A stretch of DNA of 7,421 bases from contig JASLMQ010000642.1 in assembly GCA_030746455.1 (NCBI GenBank), forward strand, positions 1 to 7,421, read 5' to 3'. The position numbers and the translations under genes were made by a program. This stretch comes from Candidatus Latescibacterota bacterium (lineage in GTDB: Bacteria > Latescibacterota > UBA2968 > GCA-2709665). A model generated the notes under the pieces. The model did no database searches. It was not told the origin of the DNA and saw nothing but the letters and a program-made list of their open reading frames with translations. Of this stretch, positions 1 to 5,729 are shown piece after piece (the stretch's first letter is position 1; every line of letters starts with the position of its first letter).

Positions 1-298
1 AGGTGAGTTCGATCGTCAAGGGCTCGTCGCGAATCGTGTAACGCTCGCGCCCCTGGAATCTTCCCCAGAAAGGAATGGCCTCCGCGGCGCCCTCGGGACA
101 AGAGAGCGTCACCCTGGCCTCATCGGAATCGCAGACGAAACGGATCTCCGAGCCGGCTGGGCTCAGCATCCGTTCCTGGGCTCTGGGGTTCAGGCAGAGG
201 CGCACGTCCTCGGGCACGCGCTGGAGCCGGAGGCCCGGCAGCCCTTCGACTTCGCGCGCCTCGGCGATATTGTGGAGTTCGACGGTGTCGAGGATCAT
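1..298 (-). CDS. SGNH/GDSL-type hydrolase, N-terminal domain (3' end outside window)
   Basis: Reading from ATG at 298-296, the frame stays open for 99 codons and leaves the window at its left edge, so only the N-terminus is visible. The product begins MILDTVELHN and contains GLPGLRLQRVP (residues 19-29), SEIRFV (50-55) and FWGRFQGRERYTI (77-89). I recognise this as the beta-rich N-terminal domain that precedes the catalytic domain in a group of bacterial SGNH/GDSL esterases or deacetylases. The catalytic GDS, N and H blocks would lie beyond the window and cannot be checked. A weak ribosome site, AAGGGA (310-305), sits 6 nt before the ATG and supports this start. No signal peptide is apparent. 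It follows the polysaccharide lyase after a 338-nt repeat-filled gap, so deacetylation or de-esterification of a carbohydrate is a reasonable guess. Family assignment is fairly sure; substrate is unknown. Confidence 0.7.
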   Translation of the reverse strand, partial: MILDTVELHNIAEAREVEGLPGLRLQRVPEDVRLCLNPRAQERMLSPAGSEIRFVCDSDEARVTLSCPEGAAEAIPFWGRFQGRERYTIRDEPLTIELT

Positions 299-366
299 AT
301 GGGTTCCCTTGAGACTGGCACTGCAATCTGGTTTGCTCAGTCCAGCTTCCGACCGTTCCCGTATTA

Positions 367-493
367 CAGCGAGGGAATGAATTCCCTCGCTGCAGAGGCG
401 TGAAGCCCCGGCGGGCGGGGCTATCAACCAGCCCGACGAAGGAGGGCTTGGCCTTTCTCGAGCGCAGGGGTTTAGCCCTGCGCTCGACGCGTG
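367..493 (+). repeat. Composite palindromic intergenic repeat, copy A
   Basis: Three hairpins in a row surround a conserved core. Hairpin 1 has 12-bp arms CAGCGAGGGAAT (367-378) and ATTCCCTCGCTG (381-392) with 2 nt between. Hairpin 2 has arms AGCCCCG (404-410) and CGGGGCT (416-422). The core, starting CAGCCCGACGAAGGAGGG, spans 429-451. Hairpin 3 has 12-bp arms 458-469 and 476-487 with loop GTTTAG. The copy ends in CGACGCGTG (485-493), which is repeated exactly at the ends of copies B and D. The plus strand is chosen because the core reads the same way on it in A, C and D, opposite to the genes. No coding potential; it resembles a REP/MITE-like non-autonomous element. Mobility is inference. 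Confidence 0.8.
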
Positions 494-561
494 CCAGTGA
501 CCTCCGCAAGCATCACGCGTGCACAGGACAACCGGTGTCGGTTGACAGCAAACCCGCGATT

Positions 562-601
562 GTCATTGCGAGCCGCGGACGTCGGTCCGCGGCGTGGCGA
601 T
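562..601 (+). repeat. GTCATTGCGAGCC hairpin repeat, copy 1
   Basis: The 13-mer GTCATTGCGAGCC at 562-574 is identical to the one at 2858-2870. It leads into a perfect 8-bp stem, CCGCGGAC (573-580) and GTCCGCGG (585-592), with loop GTCG. ATTGC (565-569) can then pair with GCGAT (597-601), allowing one G-T pair, giving a two-tier stem. The middle stem differs in sequence from copy 2 but has the same length and loop size. I recall similar CATTGCGAG...GAAGCAATC short repeats from intergenic regions of many uncultured bacteria. Confidence 0.7.
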
Positions 602-636
602 TTCGGGCACCAGCCTTCGCCTTCGGCCCTCACGCC

Positions 637-2589
637 CTACCGCGCCCTGCCCCACGCCTCTCCCTTCTCCAGATCCCTCCCTACCTCCCACGCCCGGCCA
701 AACCCCTCGACCTTCACCGCCGCTCTGCCGTCGCCTACGCGGAATCCATCGGCCAGCGACGCTGACACCTCTGGCGCTTCGGTCCCTCGGTAGGGCACGA
801 CCAGTGTGAGGAAGGTCGCGGGGGCCTGCCCGCGGTGCCGAAACCGGAACGCCTTCCTGGGCTTCCGGTACCCGTAGGCCCAGGCGAGCCAGCCTTCTTC
901 CTCCTCGAGCGTCACAGGCGCATCGGCACCAGCCCACACCAGTACGTTGGCGTCGCCGAACGCAGTCCTCGCCCACTTCCCCGCGCTGTCTAGCGTGGCA
1001 TCGCCCGGCGCGAGCTGGAAGCTGAGGTCAAGCGCCCCCTGTGCGTCTCCGATGGCCTCGTCGAGCAACACGAAGAACCGCCTCTCGACGAACCACACGG
1101 TCCGGCGGTGGATCAGGCCTTCGTACGAGGCGTTCTCCACGACGACAGCATCGAGCTCGGGCGACGACTGCCACAGCAGCTCACGCCCCGCATCGGCGGA
1201 ATCGCGACCGTCGAGGGTGAGGGTCTGATGCACGCGCGTCTGGCGATGCCAGGCCCGGCCGTCGGGATCGTGCCCGTACGTGTAGAACCCCGTATCGGGC
1301 ATCAGCCAGCGGCCATACGCATAGAGCTCGAAGGTCCCGTTGTCGGGCTGATCGTGGCTCGAGATGGCCTTGGGCGAGCAGTGGAGCGCGAAGTGGATCG
1401 CGTCCGTCCCCCAATCGTCTCGCAGCACGTAGATCCCCGCCTCCGAGAAGCCACAGCACGTCCCCTCGGGGAGGGCCGCGCGCTCGAGCGTGGCGCGCGC
1501 CGCGTACTTGGGATCCCCCAGCAGCTCGGACGCCTCGACGAGCGTCGAGTAGAGCGGCCAGCGCGCCCGATCGTCGCTCTCCCGCAGGGGGCGAGAGCCA
1601 TCACCGAACATCGGTGCGCCCAGATCGGGCGTGGCCACGCCGAAGATGTAGTCGTACATCGCGCGGATGCGGTCACGAAAGGCGTCGGGCACGGCGATGC
1701 CCACGGAATCCATCCGGTCGGCGATCTCCACGGCGTCTCGCAGCACGCCCGTATGGTAGCCGAACGACCACTCGCGCTGCACCCCGTCGGTCGTGGTCTG
1801 CGCCAGAAGTTGGTCACACGCCCGGTCCAGGGCGAACTCCATCCAGCGCCGGGAATCCCTGAACTCGGGGAACGTGTACGCGACGTTGATGAACCCCCGC
1901 TGCTCGAAGATCGCCTTGTTGTGCACGACCCCCATCGGCAGGGCCTCGGTCTTCACCTGATGGTCGTACAGACTGGCCATCAGGGTTCCCAGGAACTCGG
2001 GCGTGAACGCCTCGGCGTGGACCAGTGTTCGGAAGGCCTCGCATATGCTTGTCGCGCGGATGCCCGTCTGGATGTCGAGCCAGACGAATCCCTTCCAGTG
2101 GGTGTAAACGGGGTGGATGCGCTCGCGATCCTCGAGCCGGTGCTTCGCGATCCAGTCGCGCGACAGCTCGACGAACGCCTTCCCGTACTTCTCATCCCGC
2201 GTGGCTCGGAACGCCTGCGCCAGGGGCGCCGCCCAGTGGAATCGATACACTGCGGCGACCCATTCGATGTCGCCCCGGGGATCCCATTCCCAGTCGATGT
2301 CGTCGCCGTAGTCGGCCTCCTCGTACGGGCCCCACTGGAGGACGTGGTTCACGATCTGGTCGGCCCGCTCGAAACCCTGGTCCTTTGTGTCAGCTGACGG
2401 CTCCGGAAGTGGATCCCTCGCCCGGTGATGCGCCAACAGGGCCTTCAGGGCGCCCTCACGATCTCCCCGACCCGCCGCAGCTCTGGCTTCTTCCAGGCCC
2501 GAGCTCAACAGGTCCAGGACGTCGAGGATCCTGGTGGGGTCTAGGGACGTGAGTGAAACGCCTCCATTGCTCGATTTTCTAGCAGACAT
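637..2589 (-). CDS. Heparinase II/III-family polysaccharide lyase
   Basis: A 650-residue protein of the heparinase II/III fold (alginate-lyase/PL12/PL15/PL17-like), which cleaves uronic-acid-containing polysaccharides by beta-elimination. Residues about 20-330 form the helical N-terminal toroid. Candidate active-site residues are H223-N224 (GVVHNKAIFEQRG) and Y278-H279 (WSFGYHTGVL). The C-terminal beta-sandwich begins near GIYVLRDDWG (385-394) and carries the hallmark SSHDQPDNGTFELYAYGR with H412 and the following DTGFYTYG. Assigning catalytic roles to these residues is by family analogy. Length is normal for cytoplasmic members. The N-terminus (MSARKSSNGG) has no hydrophobic signal segment, so export by Sec looks unlikely. 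The start is supported by AGGAG 7 nt before the ATG. It lies between a GH13 enzyme and an SGNH hydrolase in the same direction but with long gaps, so co-transcription is uncertain. Substrate cannot be read from the sequence. Confidence 0.88.
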   Translation of the reverse strand: MSARKSSNGGVSLTSLDPTRILDVLDLLSSGLEEARAAAGRGDREGALKALLAHHRARDPLPEPSADTKDQGFERADQIVNHVLQWGPYEEADYGDDIDWEWDPRGDIEWVAAVYRFHWAAPLAQAFRATRDEKYGKAFVELSRDWIAKHRLEDRERIHPVYTHWKGFVWLDIQTGIRATSICEAFRTLVHAEAFTPEFLGTLMASLYDHQVKTEALPMGVVHNKAIFEQRGFINVAYTFPEFRDSRRWMEFALDRACDQLLAQTTTDGVQREWSFGYHTGVLRDAVEIADRMDSVGIAVPDAFRDRIRAMYDYIFGVATPDLGAPMFGDGSRPLRESDDRARWPLYSTLVEASELLGDPKYAARATLERAALPEGTCCGFSEAGIYVLRDDWGTDAIHFALHCSPKAISSHDQPDNGTFELYAYGRWLMPDTGFYTYGHDPDGRAWHRQTRVHQTLTLDGRDSADAGRELLWQSSPELDAVVVENASYEGLIHRRTVWFVERRFFVLLDEAIGDAQGALDLSFQLAPGDATLDSAGKWARTAFGDANVLVWAGADAPVTLEEEEGWLAWAYGYRKPRKAFRFRHRGQAPATFLTLVVPYRGTEAPEVSASLADGFRVGDGRAAVKVEGFGRAWEVGRDLEKGEAWGRAR

Positions 2590-2596
2590 GCAGTTT

Positions 2597-2601
2597 CTCC
2601 T
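2597..2601 (-). promoter_or_regulatory. Ribosome binding site of the lyase gene
   Basis: AGGAG on the minus strand, 7 nt before the ATG at 2589-2587. It is the only strong Shine-Dalgarno match in front of a gene in this window, and it fixes the start of the 650-residue reading. Confidence 0.8.
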
Positions 2602-2653
2602 GGCAAGTCACGGCGGCGTTCCACACCCTCTTCCGGCCTCGCTGTCGCTCGGC

Positions 2654-2681
2654 CACCTTCTCCCGCCCGCGGAAGAAGGTG
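2654..2681 (-). repeat. Hairpin in the upstream region of the lyase
   Basis: Arms CACCTTCT (2654-2661) and AGAAGGTG (2674-2681) are perfectly complementary over 8 bp around a 12-nt GC-rich middle. It lies 65 nt upstream of the lyase start, on the leader side. There is no T-run, so it is not an obvious terminator; it may be another dispersed repeat or a leader structure. Confidence 0.5.
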
Positions 2682-2713
2682 AGGCAGGACGTGGCCGTTT
2701 TCGCACCGTGGCT

Positions 2714-2789
2714 GAGGGAAGAATTCCCTCGCTGCTAAGACGGCAAGGCCCACCGAGCAGGGCTGTCGGCTAGCCCGACGCGACGCGTG
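2714..2789 (+). repeat. Composite palindromic repeat, copy B (internally deleted)
   Basis: It starts with a hairpin GAGGGAA (2714-2720) and TTCCCTC (2724-2730), matching hairpin 1 of copy A. A weak AAGGCCC...GGGCT pairing follows in place of hairpin 2, then TAGCCCGACG (2771-2780) from the core. The sequence then jumps straight to CGACGCGTG (2781-2789), the terminal 9-mer of copies A and D. The second part of the core and all of hairpin 3 are missing. The junction falls at a CGACG/CGACG doublet, consistent with a deletion between short direct repeats. Confidence 0.65.
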
Positions 2790-2857
2790 TCGCCGGAAGG
2801 ACCAACCACCACGCGCACGCACAATGACCATTGCCCTTCGCCAGCGACACCGCGATG

Positions 2858-2897
2858 GTCATTGCGAGCCCCGACCGGCAGGTCGGGGCGAAGCAAT
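2858..2897 (+). repeat. GTCATTGCGAGCC hairpin repeat, copy 2
   Basis: The 13-mer at 2858-2870 is identical to that at 562-574. An 8-bp stem, CCCCGACC (2869-2876) and GGTCGGGG (2881-2888), closes a GGCA loop. Outside it ATTGC (2861-2865) pairs exactly with GCAAT (2893-2897), making this the more regular of the two copies. A 10-nt inverted half-copy, CAATGACCAT at 2822-2831, faces ATGGTCATTG at 2855-2864, so the left end of the element is also present in opposite orientation. Confidence 0.72.
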
Positions 2898-2930
2898 CTT
2901 GCCTCTCCCGGCCTGGCTTCGCTTCACCGA

Positions 2931-3059
2931 GCAGCGCGGGGCTGAACCCCCGCGCTGCAGGACCGTCAAGCCCCGCGGAGCGGGGCTAATAGCCAGCCCG
3001 ACGGAGGAGGGGTTGGTTCTCCCGAGCGCCGGGGTTCAGCCCTGCGCTCCTGGCGTGCC
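2931..3059 (+). repeat. Composite palindromic repeat, copy C (most complete)
   Basis: Hairpin 1 has 11-bp arms GCAGCGCGGGG (2931-2941) and CCCCGCGCTGC (2948-2958) with loop CTGAAC. Hairpin 2 has 8-bp arms AGCCCCGC (2969-2976) and GCGGGGCT (2980-2987) with loop GGA. The core beginning CAGCCCGACGGAGGAGGGG covers 2994-3016. Hairpin 3 has 10-nt arms at 3024-3033 and 3040-3049 with one mismatch and loop GTTCAG. The loop of hairpin 3 is the exact reverse complement of the loop of hairpin 1, and the two outer hairpins are imperfect inverted copies of each other, so the element has self-folding terminal inverted repeats. It ends 44 nt before the GH13 stop codon position at 3104. Confidence 0.8.
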
Positions 3060-3103
3060 CGCGGTCGGGGCAAGACCACGCCGCACTTCCTGCACCCTAC
3101 CCG

Positions 3104-5311
3104 TCAACCGTCGAACCGCACCCGAAGAACCAGCGTCTGCAGCGGCTCGACCGAGACCGAGATCCGATCTCCGTCCACGACCGCGCTGCCGTCGTTCTCC
3201 CCGTCGAAGAAGAACGCGTAGGTGTCGTAGAGCGTTTCCACCTCAAGGTGCGAGACCAGGACGTCGGGCAGATCCGACGGCCGGACGTGCGTGCGGCGTG
3301 CGTGGCCCGGGTCCAGATTGTGGACCACCAGGAGGACGGACCCGTCCACATACCGGGAGTAGGCCAGGACCCGATCCTCGGGATCGCCGCCCTCGAATTC
3401 GTTGCGATGGAAGTAGACGGCCCCCTCGGAGAGCTCCCCCAGATCCGCCTTCAGCGCGTGCAATGCCTCGTAGGCCTGAACCAGACATCGGTTCGGCGCG
3501 CTCCCGGCCAGCTCCGGGTGGAGCAGCGTCGGGTTCTGGAAATCGGTTCGTGCCTCCTCGCCCCAGGTCGTCCCCCACTCCACCGCGTAGGCCAGGTTGA
3601 CCAGCCGCCCGGCGCCCGCGGTGGCATCGATCACCGATGCCTGGATGTTCTTCAGAAGGGCCATCACGTGGGCCGGATCACCCTCGGCCTCCCTTTCTTC
3701 CCACAGCCGCCTCAACTTGGGATGCCCGTCCAGCGCCTCCGCGTATCGTTCGCGCCACACCTCCGTCGCACGGGGGCTGTCGTGGTTCTCGAAGTAGGCC
3801 ATCGCCACCGTGCCCGGCGCGAAGGTGTGAAAGGTCTCCTCCAGAAACGCGATGAAGGGGCCGGCGTGTTCGAAATCCCTGTGAAAGTCCACCAGCAGCG
3901 CGTGGATCATGTCCGTCGGGATGTCCACCGCCTCGTGGAGCGGGCAGAGCGTCTCGCCCAGCACGACCGCATCGGGCCTCACCTGGTTGATCCGGTTCTT
4001 GATCTGCTTCAGGAAGGGGCGGTCCACCGTCTGGCTCGCGTCGATCCGCACCCCGTCCAAGTCGCACGTCTTGATCCAGAACGACGCCACGCCCGACAGG
4101 TAGTTCTGCAACGGCTTGTTGAACGGCAGGTCGAGCAGTGCCACGTCGGAGTAGACCAGCCACGCGATCTGGTGGATCTTCGGGTGTCCCTCCTCGTCCA
4201 ACACGTACCATTCCGGATGCCGCTCGATCAGCGGGCAGTCCCGGCTGGTCTGCATCAGGACGAGGTCGAAGATCACGCGCTTGCTCAGCTCGTGTGCCCT
4301 GGCGCACAGCTCGCGCAGCTCCGCACGCCCCACGATCTGGGTGAGCCGCTCCTCGCCTACCCACTCGACCAGCTCCTCGACCGTACCGAAGTTGTTGAAG
4401 TCGTCCACGCGGCGGAGGCGCGCCATCTGTCGCCCCTCGAGCAGATCGCTGAGGTCGAAGTCCCGCACCAATCCCCTCGCGACCAGGTCGAGCACGTCCA
4501 CCTCGTCCAGAGGGGTCACCAGGCGCGGATCGATCTTGAAGAAGTCCTTCACCGCATACACGCTGCCCAGTTCGCCCTTACGAACGTCGTCTCCGGTGAA
4601 CAGGTCGCCGAATCCGGGCTCGAAGAACGGCAGCAGGTAGACCACGTCGGTGGGCATCGCCTCCAGCGACCGGGTCACCGCGGTGAAGCGCCCGCTCTCG
4701 AACGCCTCGTCACGGATCTCCGCCCCCACCTTCCGCACGCAAACCTCGATCACCGACGGACATCGCCTCACGTGGTCGGGACTCACGGCGATCACGCCAT
4801 CCCGATTGTGCGAGATGTCGTTGATCGAGATCCATGCCTTGGACGGGTCGTCAGCCGGTTTCTGGTCCGCGGAGAACTCCACCGTGTAGTGGAACACGCC
4901 CGTCTTCTCGATCGGAAACGCCTCGGACTCGAAGACCAGGTTGTTCCCGGAAGGCACCGGACGTCCCGAGGCGGCCACCACCAGCTTCATCGCAAGACTG
5001 CGGCCCAGGGAATCGTGATACACGCCCCGTTCGTCCACGAAACCGTGCTCGTTCGCGTCCGTCCACAGGTGCGCCTCGACATCCCCCTCCCGGACCGACG
5101 CGGGATCGACGTCGCGGAAGTAGAGCTCTGCTCGCACGCACGCCTCAACAGCCAGCCGGGACGGTCCCAGGAACGCCCTTGCCAGCGTCGGCTCGAACAG
5201 AACGCCGTCCAGCTCGATGGACATATTGCCGGCCCACACGTCCAAGACGTCGTACTCCTGGATCGGGTAGCTGTCGTGGAGCTTGTGGAAGATGCGAGCG
5301 CGGGAAGACAT
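3104..5311 (-). CDS. Divergent GH13 (alpha-amylase superfamily) enzyme
   Basis: A 735-residue protein with a GH13 (beta/alpha)8 barrel from about residue 215 to 600. About 200 residues of beta-rich N-terminal sequence precede it and a beta C-terminal domain (about 610-735) follows. The catalytic set is complete: nucleophile D424 in GVRIDAS, acid/base E453 in VLGETL, and D511 in FENHDSPRA. Conserved region I is unusual: where most members read DxVxNH, this reads D349-LVLMQ, so Asn-His is replaced by Met-Gln, followed by TSRDCPLIERHPEWY. GlgE maltosyltransferases also lack the Asn-His here and keep a D-x-P...HPEW stretch, but region IV (NHD) is not GlgE-like. Glycosidase or transglycosylase on alpha-glucans is likely; specificity is open. 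There is no signal peptide. The ATG at 5311 has no good Shine-Dalgarno, but a strong promoter lies 99 nt upstream. A later start at M30 would remove sequence that looks well ordered. Confidence 0.85.
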   Translation of the reverse strand: MSSRARIFHKLHDSYPIQEYDVLDVWAGNMSIELDGVLFEPTLARAFLGPSRLAVEACVRAELYFRDVDPASVREGDVEAHLWTDANEHGFVDERGVYHDSLGRSLAMKLVVAASGRPVPSGNNLVFESEAFPIEKTGVFHYTVEFSADQKPADDPSKAWISINDISHNRDGVIAVSPDHVRRCPSVIEVCVRKVGAEIRDEAFESGRFTAVTRSLEAMPTDVVYLLPFFEPGFGDLFTGDDVRKGELGSVYAVKDFFKIDPRLVTPLDEVDVLDLVARGLVRDFDLSDLLEGRQMARLRRVDDFNNFGTVEELVEWVGEERLTQIVGRAELRELCARAHELSKRVIFDLVLMQTSRDCPLIERHPEWYVLDEEGHPKIHQIAWLVYSDVALLDLPFNKPLQNYLSGVASFWIKTCDLDGVRIDASQTVDRPFLKQIKNRINQVRPDAVVLGETLCPLHEAVDIPTDMIHALLVDFHRDFEHAGPFIAFLEETFHTFAPGTVAMAYFENHDSPRATEVWRERYAEALDGHPKLRRLWEEREAEGDPAHVMALLKNIQASVIDATAGAGRLVNLAYAVEWGTTWGEEARTDFQNPTLLHPELAGSAPNRCLVQAYEALHALKADLGELSEGAVYFHRNEFEGGDPEDRVLAYSRYVDGSVLLVVHNLDPGHARRTHVRPSDLPDVLVSHLEVETLYDTYAFFFDGENDGSAVVDGDRISVSVEPLQTLVLRVRFDG

Positions 5312-5325
5312 TAGAAGCCAGTGCC

Positions 5326-5354
5326 AGAGTGTTAAGGTGCTAGAGTGTTAAGGT
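5326..5354 (-). repeat. 13-bp direct repeat in the GH13 leader
   Basis: AGAGTGTTAAGGT occurs at 5326-5338 and again at 5342-5354, a period of 16 nt. On the transcribed strand it reads ACCTTAACACTCT twice. It lies between the predicted transcription start and the ATG, ending 15 nt before the start codon where a ribosome site would be expected. It could be a binding site for a protein or a slippage-generated repeat; the sequence does not decide between them. Confidence 0.65.
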
Positions 5355-5409
5355 AAGAGCGTGCGGGTAGGTCCGGGCGGACGCGGAGCTACCGGCACAA
5401 GCGGCGGGA

Positions 5410-5438
5410 AATATAGACTTCGGCGGGGACTTTGTCAA
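5410..5438 (-). promoter_or_regulatory. Near-consensus sigma70 promoter for the GH13 gene
   Basis: On the minus strand TTGACA (5438-5433) is followed after exactly 17 nt by TATATT (5415-5410). The -35 is perfect, the -10 differs at one position and the spacer is optimal. The boxes stand out as AT-rich islands in GC-rich DNA. Transcription would start near 5403, giving a leader of about 92 nt. The -35 overlaps the small palindrome CTTTGTCAAAG (5430-5440), which could serve as an operator; that part is speculative. Confidence 0.75.
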
Positions 5439-5636
5439 AGACTCAGGAGGAGAGACTTGTGACAACGAAGGACTGTGAAGCGGAGGCCGAAGATGGGAGA
5501 ATATGGATCGGAGGCGGGCCCCAACGGCGGAGAAAGGGTACTCTCGGTGCCAGGCCGGGACGCCTGGTGCCTCGCGGATCGGGGCGGAGGCAGGTCGGGC
5601 GGGTGGAGCTACGTGCGGTGGGTGGTGGGTAGATCC

Positions 5637-5705
5637 GACCACAGACCACGGACCACAGACGACGGCGAAGACATCGCGCAAAGAGATTGCCGTGGTCCGT
5701 CGTCT
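5637..5705. repeat. GACCACR heptamer tandem repeat with inverted copy
   Basis: Three heptamers in tandem, GACCACA, GACCACG and GACCACA, fill 5637-5657 and run into GACGACGG. Forty bases on, CGTGGTC (5691-5697) is the reverse complement of GACCACG, and CCGTCGTCT (5697-5705) is the exact reverse complement of AGACGACGG (5657-5665). The inverted part ends 24 nt from the gmhB stop codon, on its downstream side. There is no T-run, so an intrinsic terminator is not supported, although an RNA stem is possible. Confidence 0.6.
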
Positions 5706-5729
5706 TGGGCATTGGTATCGCAAGAACAC

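Larger units (their letters stand above)
299..636. other. Intergenic spacer between lyase and SGNH gene, repeat-filled
   Basis: No credible gene lies here; short open frames on both strands have no recognisable protein sequence and cross the hairpins. It holds composite repeat copy A (367-493) and a GTCATTGCGAGCC hairpin (562-601), described separately. The hairpin ends 36 nt past the lyase stop codon, but on the minus strand it is not followed by a T-run, so it is not a classic intrinsic terminator. I found no promoter with good -35 and -10 boxes for the SGNH gene. TAATAC (minus strand) just beside hairpin A1 is the best -10-like string, but it lacks a -35. Confidence 0.7.
2590..3103. other. 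Intergenic spacer upstream of the lyase, repeat-dense
   Basis: No gene is supported in this 514-nt gap. Going rightwards from the lyase start it contains the lyase ribosome site, a long hairpin (2654-2681), repeat copy B (2714-2789), an inverted half-copy and a full copy of the GTCATTGCGAGCC hairpin (2822-2897), and repeat copy C (2931-3059). The GH13 stop codon follows at 3104. I found no minus-strand promoter with acceptable -35 and -10 elements for the lyase, and no stem followed by a T-run to terminate the GH13 transcript. The lyase may therefore depend on read-through or a non-sigma70 promoter. Confidence 0.7.
5312..5729. other. Intergenic spacer between gmhB and the GH13 gene
   Basis: No protein gene is supported; the open frames on both strands read as low-complexity basic or proline-rich sequence. 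It contains a 13-bp direct repeat in the GH13 leader (5326-5354), a near-consensus promoter (5410-5438) and a 7-bp tandem array with an inverted copy just behind gmhB (5637-5705). A small imperfect hairpin with CCAGGC (5550-5555) and GCCTGG (5562-5567) is also present. The composite repeat found in the other three spacers is absent here. Confidence 0.7.

Noticed and set aside
562..601. Intrinsic terminator for the lyase transcript
   Set aside because: The stem is strong and well placed, but no T-run follows it on the minus strand, and the same hairpin recurs at 2858-2897 as a repeat.
1108..2397. A 429-codon open frame on the plus strand, antisense to the lyase gene
   Set aside because: Same codon-register effect as above; no domain is recognisable, while the minus-strand reading is a clear heparinase II/III protein with a ribosome site.
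2824..3600. A 258-codon plus-strand frame crossing repeat copy C into the GH13 gene
   Set aside because: It translates two different repeat hairpins and then antisense of the GH13 3' end; the product is Arg/Pro-rich low-complexity sequence.
3104..5311. Naming the GH13 gene glgE
   Set aside because: Region I resembles GlgE in lacking Asn-His, but region IV keeps NHD and the N-terminal domain does not clearly match; no maltokinase or trehalose synthase neighbour is visible.
3248..5314. A 688-codon open frame on the plus strand, antisense to the GH13 gene
   Set aside because: It is in exact codon register with the GH13 gene, so its stops would correspond to TTA, CTA and TCA codons in that gene. 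These are rare in GC-rich genes, which explains the open frame. The protein is rich in His, Arg, Gln and Val without any recognisable domain.
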